NCBI RefSeq assembly: GCF_031877795.1
Contig: NC_133934.1
Location: 107,448,610 to 107,512,609, forward strand
Reading direction: 5' to 3'
Source: Strix aluco
Lineage: Eukaryota > Chordata > Aves > Strigiformes > Strigidae
Length of the DNA: 64,000 nt
Part shown: one piece after another, positions 25,880 through 37,700 of the stretch
Layout: the number at the start of each line of letters is the position of its first letter
Numbering within the stretch: position 1 is the stretch's first letter
Made by a program: the position numbers and the translations under genes
The notes under the pieces: model-generated
What the model saw: the letters and a program-made list of their open reading frames with translations, nothing else
What the model was told of the DNA's origin: nothing
The model's database searches: none

Positions 25880-26690
25880 TTACTCACTGCATTACTGCCA
25901 CTGCTCTGATCAGCACTGTGGATTCTTCACCTTCCAAGTCATCAGAATATTACTCCTTATTTTATACTGCAGACCAGTTTTGTGTTAGTGATATTCAGCT
26001 GTTTAGCTATCAAAGATCTGAGCAGGAATTTAGCAGAATACTGAAAGATGTTTGTTCCCCATCTGCATAATGGAAGTATTTGCAGTCACAGTATATTAAA
26101 AATATGCATTGGTTAACTGCTGTTTGGTGTTAAGAAAGAATTTCCTGATAGGCAACTTGTTAAATAATTATTCTTTACTTGATGATTGAAGTTTCTGCTG
26201 AAGCATTTGATACTTACAAACACGGAAGGTATGAATAAGATGAACCAGTGGATGTATTAGATATGAAGATTCCTGTGTTTTCTTTAATGCAGGGGTGCTG
26301 TCTATAAAATGGGCCGCTCCAACATGTAATATGTTGTCATGATTTTGGTCACTCTGTATGCTACAGTCTTTGAAGCTTACGGTCTTGTGTTAAAGGTGAG
26401 AGTGCTGGTTTCTGGTCCATTTTATACCATTCCATGCTGTCCTGAGCCAGGGTTGCAGCCTTGCAATGGTGTAAGTATAGTCGGTTGTGCCTTGGGGCAG
26501 GGGGATGGCTTATATAACCCTTGAAGTCTCCCTTACAGACTTATTTTCTGTGATTGCAATGCACATGCACCATGGAGGAATAACTCACCTGGAGCTCCAC
26601 AGCACTCTCTCCACCAATCCTTCGCTTAGCACCTCTTTTCTGGATGCAAAGCCTTCATCCATTCTCTCCCCTTGTCTGCAGATCTCTTAA
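25880..26690. other. Non-coding stretch, nothing recognised
   Basis: This is AT-leaning DNA with a few small open frames and no repeat family or exon that I can recognise. Confidence 0.5.
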
Positions 26691-27065
26691 CTCCATAAGT
26701 GGCTGCAAAACCACTGCCGTGGGAATAACCGCTGCCTGTTTCCTGGCAGCAGCATAGCTCTGTCCCCTGCCCCATGGCGGGGCACCCACAGCCAGAAGAA
26801 AGATGCTCCAGAAGCAGCGTCACCTTTTTTCTGCCGCTGAGCTGTGCTCCAGCCTCCCTTCTTTGGTTGCTGCCGGCGAGGTAGCAATTATGCTTCCATC
26901 GATCCCTCCTCTCCAGGAATCACCCCGCATGCACCAGCACACTGTCACAATCAATAGCCCAGCCCTCTTGCAGAGACGGCGAGGGGGCCAAAGAGGCAAT
27001 TTGCTCACTGGACAGGTTACAATGAAATAATATTGTGTCAGGAGGTGAAGCGGCAGAGCAGCTGG
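26690..27065. promoter_or_regulatory. Candidate non-coding regulatory element with paired SOX-like sites
   Basis: This block of about 375 bp is richer in CpG and less repetitive than its surroundings. Near its right end ACAAT and ATTGT face each other eight bases apart (27020-27037), the inverted arrangement bound by some SOX-family dimers. CACAATCAATAG near 26946 adds a further ACAAT-type site. Open frames cross it on both strands but overlap in conflicting frames, so it is not coding. Enhancer function is inference from motif arrangement and composition. Confidence 0.25.
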
Positions 27066-27069
27066 CACT

Positions 27070-28185
27070 AAAGATTTGTTTCTGTGGCCACATCTAGGGC
27101 TGGATGAGATCTGAAGTCCAGCTTGATAGCTGCTGCTTAGATCCTACTGGAGATAAAGTGTAGCTGAAAGAATGTGGGGAAATGATTGTTTAGGAAACAA
27201 AAAGTGATGTGGGCCTTTAAACCCATCACTTCAAAATTGTTCTGACTGGGAAGGAAAGGAGGAGATAAAATAACTTTCATTTCTGACCTCTAGCTGGTAG
27301 GTATTAAATACATACAGGGTTCATTGTGGACAAAACTCAGAGCTTCCAACAGCCAAACTCAATCAATTAGCTTATTAGTAAAAGACAAATATTGCATTCA
27401 AAAAAAGGAGGCACTTGCCTTGACAGTCACTGCTGTCATCCTGTGTTAGAGGCATATTGCAAATTAGGCGATCAAAGGTATCACTTAGATTTTCTGCCAA
27501 TTTTTGACAGACGAAGCAAGGGGAGTTTCAAGACTTCTCTGAAATGTTTTTATCTTGTTTTGAGTAGCCCCTTGACGTTGTATCTCAAATGAAATGAGTA
27601 AATAGCTTTTTGCCTGTTACTCCCTGATGCAAGGCTCATGTTTGATATGTGATAGTCATATCTCCCATGCAAAGCATATTACAGTCTTCAACTTTGCCGA
27701 GCATAAGCAGAGGGCACTGTGGATGCTGCTTAGCTCAAGGGCCTTGGTGCCCATACTACCCATTTGCACCCAACATACATCAAATACTTAGAAATACAAT
27801 TACTTATAATACTGATCTCTGTTATGGAATCTATATCAATATATTTATATAGAAATAAACCAGGTTAGTGTAAGCATGGAAATCATTGATAACAAGGTCT
27901 TCAGTCAAAGGTGGGTTCACAGGAAGAGAAGGCTTAGTGGTTAGACCAGGAAAAGGGCCTGAAGACTGCTCCTGCTCCCAGCTACACCTCACACACCTTT
28001 TGTCACTCCAGGCACATCATTTAGGCCAGATTTTTCAAAAGTGCCTGGTTATTTGGAGTGCCTCATTAGTGATAATCCAAGTGTGGAGCACCTGCAGATG
28101 CCCCTCCATCAGTAGGGCCTAGCAAGGCTGCACATTTGCTCATCAAGTCAGCTTGCAGTTAGGCATCTCACAGTCATAATGGAGG
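27070..28185. other. Non-coding stretch with one degraded old-repeat scrap
   Basis: No gene is visible. Around 28022-28125, GCCAGATTTTTCAAAAGTGCCT begins a segment that resembles an old interspersed repeat of sauropsid genomes built around TTTTCAAAA and GTGCCTA motifs. I have no family name for it and confidence is low. The rest is AT-rich unique sequence. Confidence 0.35.
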
Positions 28186-28189
28186 CTTT

Positions 28190-28245
28190 GTACTTTCAGC
28201 ACCTCTCAGTTTCCACCCCTGTGAAACAGAGGCAATGCTGCAGGA
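28190..28245 (+). mobile_element. Possible MIR-like remnant, plus strand (weak)
   Basis: CTCAGTTTCCACCCCTGTGA and AACAGAGGCAATG resemble the MIR stretch CTCAGTTTCCTCATCTGTAA AATGGGGATAATA, but only about 50 bp can be matched and several positions differ. Confidence 0.3.
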
Positions 28246-28249
28246 GATG

Positions 28250-29203
28250 AACAGCTTAGTGGAAAATCTCCAGGCCAGAATAGCCTGTTCACACTACATG
28301 GCGGCAGGGAAACCTTGGGTGACTTGGTACTCCTAAGGAAACTTGGGGCTCAGGTTCTGTCACAGGCTGTGCGCTAAGCCCTTGGGGTTTCCTCCAGCCA
28401 TCCCGTGGTTTCTCTGGGGCAATGCTCTCAGGCCCAGCACAACACAGGGATGGACCCCAGTGCTGCCGTCAAGAAGGTCCCTGGGTTCTGGAAAGCAGTC
28501 TGTGGCCAGTCCAAATGCAGGCTGTCCACAGGGCTCCTGGATGGCTTCTGCTGGCCCTACAGCTTCCAGATAATAGTGCTCCGCAGTCATCCTGTGCAAG
28601 TGCAACACAGGGCTACTTGTCCCTTTGTCAATAAATGGGGACATTATGTTTGAGCTGGGCTTGGCAATGAAGGGAGCATTTCCCTGGCAAGCAGAGAGCG
28701 TCTGGCTGCTTCTAGCTCTGCAGAGGGAGAGGGTGAAGCATGATCCACCCTCTCCATGCTATACAGTTCCCATCTCTGCCTGTCTAATGGTGCTTAGTTG
28801 TCACCACAGAAGGGGAAACCCAGCCATGTGCAAGCACGACATCTGCTCGGCAGGCTGCCTCTGCTTGGCACTCACCAGCATGCAGCACAACACTGGTTGC
28901 TGGGCCTCAGGCCACTCACCCTGGGTGCTTTGCAGCAATGCTGGCGGCAGTGCAAAAGGGTCAGGAGTATGTGTGCCTCCCACCAGCAGCCTCAGAACTG
29001 CACCATCTGACCCTAAAGCAAAGCCTCCGGGTGGCTGCGTAGGGATGTGAACAGGGACTGGCAAGTTGAGGCCAGTGGGCTCTGGGAGTTGGGCAGGTAG
29101 CTGACAGGCATTTGGCTGCATCTCCAAGGGTGTGCTACAAGAATTTGGGTGCTGCCTCTCTCTTTCCGTGGGGTTGCTCCTACCTGGAAATGTATTTAAC
29201 AAG
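28250..29203. other. Non-coding stretch, no supported gene
   Basis: This is moderately GC-rich unique DNA with overlapping short open frames on both strands, of which the longest is 141 codons (28625-29050). None resembles a known protein and they contradict one another in frame. Confidence 0.5.
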
Positions 29204-29384
29204 GCATTTGAAGATTTCTTAATTATTGTCCTTCTTCACAGTACAAATGGATCTGACTCAAATCCCTAAATGCCAACACTTTTTGGGTACTGATTTAGCT
29301 CTGGGTATGACACTAATGTCTCCCCCTCTCCTAAATACTGGTTACATTCAGCCATAGCATAGCCTTCCCTGGGAGCAAGGGGCA
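29204..29384 (+). repeat. Local duplication, copy A
   Basis: About 181 bp starting GCATTTGAAGATTTCTTAAT is repeated at 30984-31167 in the same orientation, 1.78 kb away. By eye I count about fourteen substitutions and one two-base indel between the copies, roughly 8 percent divergence. The flanks of the two copies are unrelated, so the edges are sharp. It may be a copy of a dispersed family or a one-off local duplication; the sequence alone does not decide. Confidence 0.9.
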
Positions 29385-30983
29385 AAAGGAATGGGTTCCT
29401 GTGGAAGGCAGGAAAGCTCTGCCCCAACCATGGAGCAGCATCAGCCCCTGAGATGCAGGGCATCAGTGGGGAGCAGGTCTCCCCTGCTTGAACTGAAGAT
29501 CCCATGTTTCTTATCTGTATTTGTGTAGTGATGAGGGCTTTCCACTAGAGAGAGACATGAGTACACACAGAAAACCTGTTTGCTATTTGTATCACACAGT
29601 CCACCTGGCCAACATGGTGCAAAAGGGAATGGCTGGAGCTGATCATGAAATGAGCTTTTTCCCATGCTAAAATTTTTACTTACCTTTTCTGACTGACTCT
29701 TGTCTTCAAGGCTTTTGGGTTTTGATGAAGAAAATCCTCCTTTTTTCTTCATTCTCCCTTTAAAAAAAACCTTTTACTGTTTTTAGTTCTTTTGGTAGAG
29801 GCCAAAATATATTCAACTATTAGACAGTCTTCAAAAAAAAATCAAGAAACTTGTCAAAAATATTTTTATTAGAAATATATTTCTAGAGAAAGCTTTTAGC
29901 TGCTTGGTGTTTATCTGACAGGGAAGTGGATATTACCCAGGCAGAAATTGGTAATGCTTGTGTATGGTTTTGTCAGTATAGACAAAAACCCAATTCAGTG
30001 ACCTCTGAAATATGAACGTCTGTGGGAGGACCATGGAGACTACTGAACAAAACACATTGTAAAAGCAGAATTAAAGAATAACTTTCTTAGTTGAAAATCC
30101 CATGGGAATAGAAATGTGGCCAAGAACAGTGGTGTTAATATTTCTATATTTATGTGTCATGCTTTAATCCTTGCAGGCAGCCAGGCCTGTGCTTTGCACA
30201 CCAGAGGGAGCTGGTCCTCTCAGATGTTTTTTACCAGAAAACCTGCACAGCCAGCAGAACCAAACCTTCTTAGTGTGGTGTGAGCAGCGCCCATTTGGAG
30301 GTAAGAGCACTGTTGAGTGAGATGCCTTTAATACATGATGTATTGTTATATGTATATAGTGTAGGTTTTCCTTTGGGGTCACTTGCAGCTATGAGTGCAG
30401 AGGGTGAGTAGCACCTAATGCTGCTTTGCCTGGGATTTCTGGTGAGCATACAGCTCAGGTGGGCAGAGCTGTGAGTCACACAGTTTCTTCTATTTTTGGG
30501 TCCTGTTTTTGAATGCTTTCCCCTGTGGTATATGGGTGGTTGAAGGAAACACACGCGCGCACGCTTCACACACTGCAAATAGAAAGTCTGCATTTAAAGG
30601 CCTCCTATTGCTTTCTTGCAGACCCTGCCAAGCTTCAATCTGCTAGTCTTAATAAACACGCTCTCCTGGGGTGTTGCTCACTGGGAACAGATGGTCCCAT
30701 GTGGGACAGATGGCCCAGAGCTGGGAACTTCCAGGGGTTTTTTAGTGGGAGATGGGATCCCACCCTTTACTTCAAAGGCCCATACTAAAGGCACAGTGAG
30801 AGCATTTTCCTCTAGTATGTTTCTAATCCCATGAAAAATCCCTCTTTGTTGCCATCAGGTGTGAGTCGTAGCCCATGCTGAAGCAGGGGATTCCAACATA
30901 TAGGCAGGTAGTGTCCTTTCTGCTGGACGAGCAGTGAAGAAGGAAATATGTAAAACACTAGACACAAAGACCATGAAATACAA
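29385..30983. other. Non-coding spacer between the duplicated segments
   Basis: No gene or repeat family is recognised. Small open frames occur on both strands without conserved features. An alternating purine-pyrimidine run of CA/CG steps lies at 30548-30562. Confidence 0.5.
30548..30562. repeat. Alternating CA/CG tract (Z-DNA-prone)
   Basis: ACACACGCGCGCACG is strictly alternating purine and pyrimidine, with four CpG steps in fifteen bases. Such tracts can adopt left-handed DNA. It is short and isolated. Confidence 0.5.
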
Positions 30984-31167
30984 GCATTTGAAGATTTCTT
31001 AATTATTGTCCTTCTTTGCAGTGCAAATGGATCTGACTCAAATCCCTAAATGCCAACACTTTTTGGGTATTAATTTAGCTCCAGGTATGACACTAATGTC
31101 TCCCCTTCTCCAAAATACTGTGGTTATGTTAAGCCATAGCATAGCCTTCCCTGAGCGCAAGGGGGGA
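30984..31167 (+). repeat. Local duplication, copy B, abutting CR1
   Basis: This is the second copy of the segment at 29204-29384. It ends in CAAGGGG at the point where CR1-like sequence begins, while copy A runs on into unrelated unique DNA. The duplication boundary therefore coincides, within a few bases, with the truncated 5' end of the CR1 element. Confidence 0.9.
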
Positions 31168-31219
31168 AACTTTCTGTAGGTATGTTGGTGATAAAACGAA
31201 GCAGGGGGGCCCTCTCTGG

Positions 31220-32258
31220 AAGGAAAAGGGAGACCTGGTTACCCGGGATATGGAGAAGGCTGAGTTACTCAATGACTTTTTTGTCTCAGTCTTCACGGAC
31301 AAGGGCTCCAGCCACGCCTCCCAAGACACAGAAGGCAAAGGCGGGGACTGGGAGAATGAAGAACCGCCCACTGTAGGAGAAGATCAGGTTTGAGAACATC
31401 TAAGGAACCTGAAGGTGCACAAGTCCATGGCATCTGACAAGATGCATCCACGGGTCCTGAGGGAACTGGCAGATGAAGTAGCTAAGCCACTGTTCATCAT
31501 ATTTGAGAAGTTGAGGCAGTCTGATGAAGTTCCTGCTGGCTGGAAAACGGGAAACATAATCCCCATTTTTAAAAAGGGAAATAAAGAAGACCCGAGGAAC
31601 TATATGCTGGTCAGTCTCACCTCTGTGCCTGGCAAGATCATGGAGTGGATCCTCCTGGAAACTATGCTAGGGCACATGGAAAATCAGGAGGTGATTGGTG
31701 ACAGCCAACATGGCTTCATGTCTGACAAATCTGGTGGCCTTCTATGATGGGGTTACAGCATTGGTGGATAAGGGAAGAGCAACTGACATCATCTACCTGG
31801 ACTTGAGCAAAGCTTTTGACACTCTCCCACATGACATCCTTGTCTCTACATTGGAGAGACATGGATTTGACAGATGGACCACTTGGTGGATAAGGAATTG
31901 GCTGGATGGCCGCACTCAAAGAGTTATGGTCAATGGCTCATTGTCCAAGTGGAGGGGTGTGACGAGCGGCATTCCTCATAGGTCAGTGTTGGGGCCAGTG
32001 CTGTTTAACATCTTTGTTGACAAGATGGACAGTGGGAATGAGTGCACCCTCACCAAGTTTGCTGACAAGACCAAGCTGTGTGGTGTGGTTGACATGCTAG
32101 AGGGAAGGGAGGTCATCCAGAGGGGGCTTGAGAGGTGGGCCCATGCAAATCTCGTGACATTCAACAAGGCCAAGTGCAAGGTCCTGCACATGGGTCAGGG
32201 CAATCCCATGCCCTGCGCTGGAGGATTTGGGATTAGTAGTGGATGGAAAACAATATGA
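31220..32258 (+). pseudogene. CR1 reverse transcriptase (ORF2) remnant
   Basis: This is the decayed palm and fingers region of a CR1 reverse transcriptase, which in a live element copies the RNA at the insertion site. Recognisable motifs are the H-P-R-V-L-R-E-L-A stretch after 31440, L-D-L-S-K-A-F-D with the first catalytic Asp at 31818-31820, and the active-site box at 32058-32069. That box reads F-A-D-K instead of F-A-D-D, so the second catalytic Asp is lost. A TGA at 31391-31393, in a position likely to have been CGA, interrupts the frame. The frame shifts near 31715-31735, where bases appear to be missing. After about 32190 the frame collapses through further deletions. It is not a functional gene. 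Confidence 0.93.
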
Positions 32259-32573
32259 GCCAGCAATGTGTGCTCACAGCCCAGAAAGCCAACCATATCC
32301 TGGGCTGCATCAAAAGAAGTGTGGCCAGCAGATCGAGGGAGGTGATTCTCCCCCTCTGCTGTCATGAGACCCCAGCTCTGGGGCCCCCAACATAAGAAGG
32401 ACATGGACCTGCTCGAGCAGGTCCAGAGAAGACCATGAAGATAATGAGGAGGCTGAAGCACCTCTCCTATGAAGACAGGCTGAGAGAGTTTGGGTTGTTC
32501 AGCCTGGGGAAGAGAAGGCTCTGGGGAGACCTTATAGCAGCCTTCCAGTACCTAAAGGGGGCCTATAGGAAAG

Positions 32574-32789
32574 ATGGGGAGGGACCTTTTTACAAGGGCC
32601 TGTAGTGACAGGACAAGGGGTAATGGTTTTAAACTGAAAGAGGGAAGATTTAGATTAGATATAAGGAAGAAATTCTTTACTGTGAGGGTGGTGAGACACA
32701 GGAACAAGTTGCCCAGAGAAGTTGTGGATGTCCCCTTCCTGGAAGTGTTCAAGGCCAGGTTGGACGGGGCTTTGAGCAACCTGGTCTAG
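32574..32789 (+). pseudogene. CR1 ORF2 C-terminal remnant
   Basis: This 71-residue open stretch corresponds to the conserved C-terminus of CR1 ORF2. It has R-T-R-G-N-G-F-K-L near the start, [12 protein letters not shown] in the middle, and L-P-R-E-V-V-D followed by L-E-V-F-K-A-R-L-D before a TAG stop. The stop is followed by about 90 bp of 3' untranslated CR1 sequence. It is separated from the reverse-transcriptase remnant by about 315 bp in which the frame is broken. Confidence 0.9.
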
Positions 32790-32880
32790 TGGAAGGTGTC
32801 CGTGCTCATGGCAGGAGAGTTGGAAGTAGATGATCTTTAAGGTCACTTCCAACCGAAACCATTCTATGATTCCATGAAAT

Positions 32881-34050
32881 AAGGGCCTTTTTCTTCGGTA
32901 CTTTCCAAATGGCTTCTTGCCCCCAGATATGCTCCTGCATTACCCAGGGTAAGACCATCGCATATTTCCATCATGACTGGGGCTGGGGTGTAAATCCATG
33001 GCTTTAAGAGTCTGATGTGAGTTAACGTGGATCTGAAAAAGTGTCTTTTCAATATTCACTCTTAAATTAGAGTCCCAGCTTTGCTCTATCATCTTGGGGA
33101 ACAGAGGTGCAGGATTTAACTGATCCTGTCCCCATCAGCAGCCATTCCTGGAAATGAATCACTGCCTCTGAGATCATTTCCCAGATGCTTTCCATAGAAT
33201 GTCTGATATCTCAAAAAGATGTATTTTCCTTTTCTGTTTATCCGCCCTGGAGCTATTACAATCATAGTAGCTGCTGGAATTATAACACCAGGGTCAGAAA
33301 GCCTGGCTGCATCCTGCCCAAGGCACCCCCTCTCCTCCTCTATGCCAGTTTCCTGTAGCCTTTTCTCAGGGTGTATGGCCTAGACCTAACAAGGTTGTTA
33401 ACCTCCCAGTTCCTATTTGTTCTTAATTTTCCCTTTGAAAACTAGCCCTCGGCTAGTACAGTTTTCTCAAAAACCGCAATCCTTTGTTATACCAAGTTTT
33501 TGTTTGCTCTAGCTTGAAGCCCAGTCTTCCCATTGGGAGATAATACCACATGTAGGGCACTAACCATTGAAAGGTAATATAGTTGGGAATTTTTACCTCA
33601 GAGTCATGTTTTATTGTAGATCACTTTCTCCCTTTGTAATACCACTTTGGGCCTCCTAATAAACCCCTCTCTCCACTTGTTTGTGGACTCTCATTCTGTT
33701 TCAGAAATCTGGTAAATGCAGAAGCCTTTAGACAGAAAATGTAGATTAAAAGCTGCTCTAAACCAATGTTTCTTCCCTCTTCTTTGTAAGCCCAGTGCAC
33801 ATTAAATGAAACTTATATGCTTCTTGAAGCTGCCTGTGTTATTATTGGAACTGATGCACATTCACTCCAACCAATCTATTTTTATTTGAACCACTTACGC
33901 TGTATGAAACCAAGCATAATAACTACAGTCAATATAGATATATTTGTTTTTATTTAAACTCCTAAGTGTGCTAAAAGCAATAAATGCTTTTCCCCCTGAA
34001 AACCAATATATACGTATAATAGGCAGAAAATGTATGTATCAGTCAAAGCA
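32881..34050. other. Non-coding stretch, nothing recognised
   Basis: AT-rich unique DNA follows the CR1. I see no exon, RNA gene or repeat family. The right side, up to 34040, is especially AT-rich and changes abruptly into the GC-rich block. Confidence 0.5.
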
Positions 34051-34780
34051 GGAGTGACCGGTGGCCCAGGGGGCCACTCCTGAAATCCATCGCATTGTCA
34101 CCCATGCAGGCAGCTGTGGGGGGCCGGGGGCTGCAGAGGGCTGAGGGGGAAGGAGGGGAGCGGGCCTGCGGGAGCTGGCATCTCCCCGCAGGGATGCCTG
34201 GCTCGTCGGGAAGGGAAGAGGCAGTGTGGCCTGTTGCTAAGGGCTCTGGAGACGGGCCTGCCAGGCCATTCCTCAGGGCGTGGCGGGGCTGCAGGGCGCC
34301 CCCTGTGGGTGGAGGCTGGCGCTGCCTGTACCGGTGCCAGCTGGTTCCAGCCAGTTGCAGCCAGCTCTGAGGGCAGGACAAGGCTACGCCCTCATGGGAG
34401 GTGGTGGCGGCTCTGAGCCAGCTGGGGGAGTTTCTGGCACCTCTGTGAAAGCATATTTTGGAAAGGGCAGTAGGTGCCATGCTCAGGGAACAAGGACGCC
34501 AGAGCAGGAGGGGAGACCAAAGAAGAGACAAAGCCCACACTGGAGCAGGGGGGGAGAGGAGAGCAGCAGCTGAGGAGGTGGGCCGGGCTGGGGCTGAGAG
34601 GGCTGCTGCTGCTGTTGGAAGAGGCACAAGGCACTGACCCTGTATTCCTCCATTGCCCCTGGGCTCAGGGGCAGTCCCTGTCAGGGGGATGTGTGAGGAG
34701 GGGACTGGCGAGCAGAAAGAAGGGAAGAGAGGTTTGGCAGAGACAAGGAGTGTTTTCCCTGTGTTCCTGTTTGTTTGTTT
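34051..34780. other. Isolated GC-rich block of unknown origin
   Basis: About 730 bp of G-rich plus-strand DNA is set between AT-rich flanks, with a sharp left edge next to GAGTGACCGGTGGCCCAGG. CpG is moderately frequent at 34090-34340 and then falls away. The minus strand has an uninterrupted frame of 250 codons, but it is dominated by Pro, Ser, Ala and Leu and shows no domain, as expected where GC-rich DNA lacks stop codons. Just to the right, TTGTTTATTGACAGTAAATT and a C-run resemble the 3' part of some avian LTR elements, so an old retroelement is possible. A decayed CpG island is the alternative. Confidence 0.4.
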
Positions 34781-37700
34781 CAGTTCCAGAATCAATAATT
34801 AGAACTTTGTTTATTGACAGTAAATTAAATTGATTGAAAATCCCCCCAAACCAGTAAACCATTTTTGCCTACAACACCAAAATGCCTCTATCAGTGGATA
34901 GAAATTAACCACTCTGGGGATGGGTTTTAACCCTCAGACATGGGAAATGGGCAGTTAACAGGCATCTTCCTTCCGCTCTGAGGGGATCTGCTCTTTTGCT
35001 TTTTTTCATCAGGCAGCTTGTCACTTTTCAGCATCAAGATGTTAATATATAGGAGAAAGAGAACTACAAGAATGGTCAAAATGGCTGATGAAGGGTGGAG
35101 GGACTACTCAAGGTAAAGTCCAAGGCGGTCTGTGTCTATCCTGGTCTCTTTTGAAATGCAAGGTCACATCTTCTAGCCTGTCCACACAGCTCATCAGTTA
35201 CTACTTGTGCAACGTACAAGCAACTGCTTTTGTATCCTTCCTCAACAACAATATGCCAAAGGTAGGAAACACTATAATCTGATGAGTAACCATGGCTGAG
35301 TCTTCTGTGATCTGCAGCTCCTCCTAGAGCTCAGACCATCATCTGTGTTTTCCTACACTCACATGTGTCTTTTCTGTTAGAATCATCCCTTCTAACAGCT
35401 TTGTTATGCCTACTCTTCTACGGAGAAGATTCAAAATCTTCAGTTTAGTTATTCTGTTCCCATGCCCTTAGGCAGCATTAGTGCTCATTACCAGGCCCTC
35501 ATTAAACACACTGAATTGTGAATGGCATGCTTCCAATTGTGTGGCCTTTGTTGGGCTTTTAAATAGTTGTATCAAGAAAGCTTTGGGGGCATATAAGTTG
35601 GCCAACAGCTGCAGTGTGTCTATAACCTGAATGCCACATGTTTTTGGTTTGTAACATGACTTTTGTATTACCTGAAACTGCTTTCCTTACATTCAGTGGC
35701 CCAGTCTAGGCAGGTGTGTATGGATGGTTCACACTAATTGGTCTGTGGTGTCAAGTGATGCACCAACAGTTTTCATTCAATGCAGTTTCTAGCGTTTTAG
35801 CATGTACCAATCTTTCAGAGGCAGATGTGCATATTCAGCTGCTGGAAGAAAGAAAGCAAGTTCAGTGTTTCTGGGTGAGCTTGCAGATAGCATTCATGAG
35901 CTATATTACTGTAACCACTAAATTTATACTTTGCCTGCTTCACCTGTGCTTTAGAAAACACTATGCAGTGTACTGTCACTCCCAGTGGTTTGTATCCCTG
36001 GAGTGAGTGGCCTGTGCTGCATTCTGGCTTACAGAAAGTTGTTTGTTAGCTTTAAAAAGTAGAAGAAACTCATGTACATGCTAGACAGGTTGGTGCATAA
36101 TTAGTGTTCAGTAGTAATCAAAGACCTAGAGAGCATCAACATTAATGTAGCTTTGGTTTGGATGAAGTCCTTTGTTTAGAGAGAAGGTTTGTTTACATAG
36201 AAGTGCATATGCTGGCCTTGTACTTAATCTTTGACCCTCTGTATTGCTGTTAAGTAGTATAAGTGCAAGTATACTTCCTTGTAGTGGGCTGTTTTATTCT
36301 TTGTCATTAACCACCTCCTTTTGTGTAGTTTGAGGCAAAATTTTTTTCTGCTAGGGCTGATAGCATCATGTGTGGGCTCTTAGAGTGTGGAATATGCCAC
36401 TAGCCATAGTAGGCATCTGGGTATCTGACTTACCATCACGGTGCTGAGCAAACCAGTGATACTGTTTTCTTCCTTTTCCCTGAAAAGCTGAATTTCTGGT
36501 CTGTCACCCACTTTAGCACAGAGTGAAACTGTATATTTAACCTAGTGGCTCTGGTGAGGGTTTGCATCCTTACTATGTCCTCACAAGAAATATGGGTGGC
36601 ATATGCCAAGGCAAGCCTCGGTCCAGCTGTTATTGTATACTCCATCAGAATGAATGGCTGGTTCAGGAGTCAGCTGAGTGGTGTCTCATCCCGTTTGCAG
36701 GTTGTCAAAGCCCTCACAAACTGTAGCGCGCTGTGGTAACCTCCTTGTCCATATTAGCAAAGATCAAGGGCTGAATAGACCTTGCTGCTTATTCTGGAGA
36801 GCTTCCATTGCCATGAAGAAAGTTTAGATGGTCTCTCCCATACTGCTGTTGGTCTACAGAGAAGGTTTCAAGTAGCAGAGATCGTCCCACTGCCCATCTT
36901 TGGGCCTGGTATCAAAATGCCTCCCCTTCTTCTGCTGTTTGCTGCCAGTCTGTGTGGGAGTCTTTGAGGGCAGTTCTCTGCTGTCGGGGGTGTAGGGCAG
37001 AGAGCCACCAAAAGCACTGCCGGCCTGTGCTGCTTGGTCTGGGGCAGAGAAGAGCTCTGTGGAGAGCGCAGCTCCAGTTCAGCAGCAGGGCACTGCAGCT
37101 CGGCTCGAAAGCCCTCCCAGGCAGCTGGACATACAAACCTGTGCTCAGTGCAGGTGTGGACACTGAGCTTTCTGGCTCTGCAAGGTGCTGTGGTATAGGG
37201 ATGCCTTAGTCTCTCTCTGTCTCAGGTGTCTCAGCTTTACATTGAAGTAGACACTAAAGTAAATGGTATAATATAGATGGATAATATGACAATAACAACC
37301 GACAGGGGATGTTTGGAGGCTAAATTCATGTCTGGCAAACGTGCTGTAAGGACCTAAAGATGGAAAAGCACTGTTGCTATTATTGACATTGCAGTAACAT
37401 CTCAGAAGTCACATTTTGGGACCTGAATGCCACTGTGCTAAGCTCTCTGTGTGCACATAAGAGAAAGGTAGTCCCTGCCCCAAACACCTTTCAAAAGAAC
37501 AAAATGACAGCTTCCAAAATGTGGCTATTAACCAGAAAATTGGGGAGAGGACAAGCTGAAAGGGACATGATAAAATTTGGCATAATAATCTGCAGTCGTG
37601 ACACACCCACTCCCTTGCCATTGCCAGTGTTAAAATCCTGCAGTGGTTCATAATATTGCTGAGTAACTAGCTCCCTCTTACAGACTAGATGTTCTTCTCC

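Larger units (their letters stand above)
31168..32880 (+). mobile_element. CR1 LINE, 5'-truncated, plus strand
   Basis: This is a non-LTR retrotransposon of the CR1 family, about 1.7 kb of an element that is about 4.5 kb when complete. The endonuclease half is missing; the copy begins just upstream of the reverse-transcriptase domain. It ends with the CR1 3' signature, ATGATCTTTAAGGTCACTTC, and two octamer units, ATTCTATG (32861-32868) and ATTCCATG (32869-32876). There is no poly(A) tail, as is normal for CR1. The internal order matches CR1 from end to end, with several small deletions. It is inactive for the reasons given under the reading-frame entries. Confidence 0.97.

Noticed and set aside
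34043-34795. 250-codon minus-strand open frame
   Set aside because: Composition is Ser/Pro/Ala/Leu-biased with no domain and it lies in a GC-rich block, so open length alone is not evidence of a gene.
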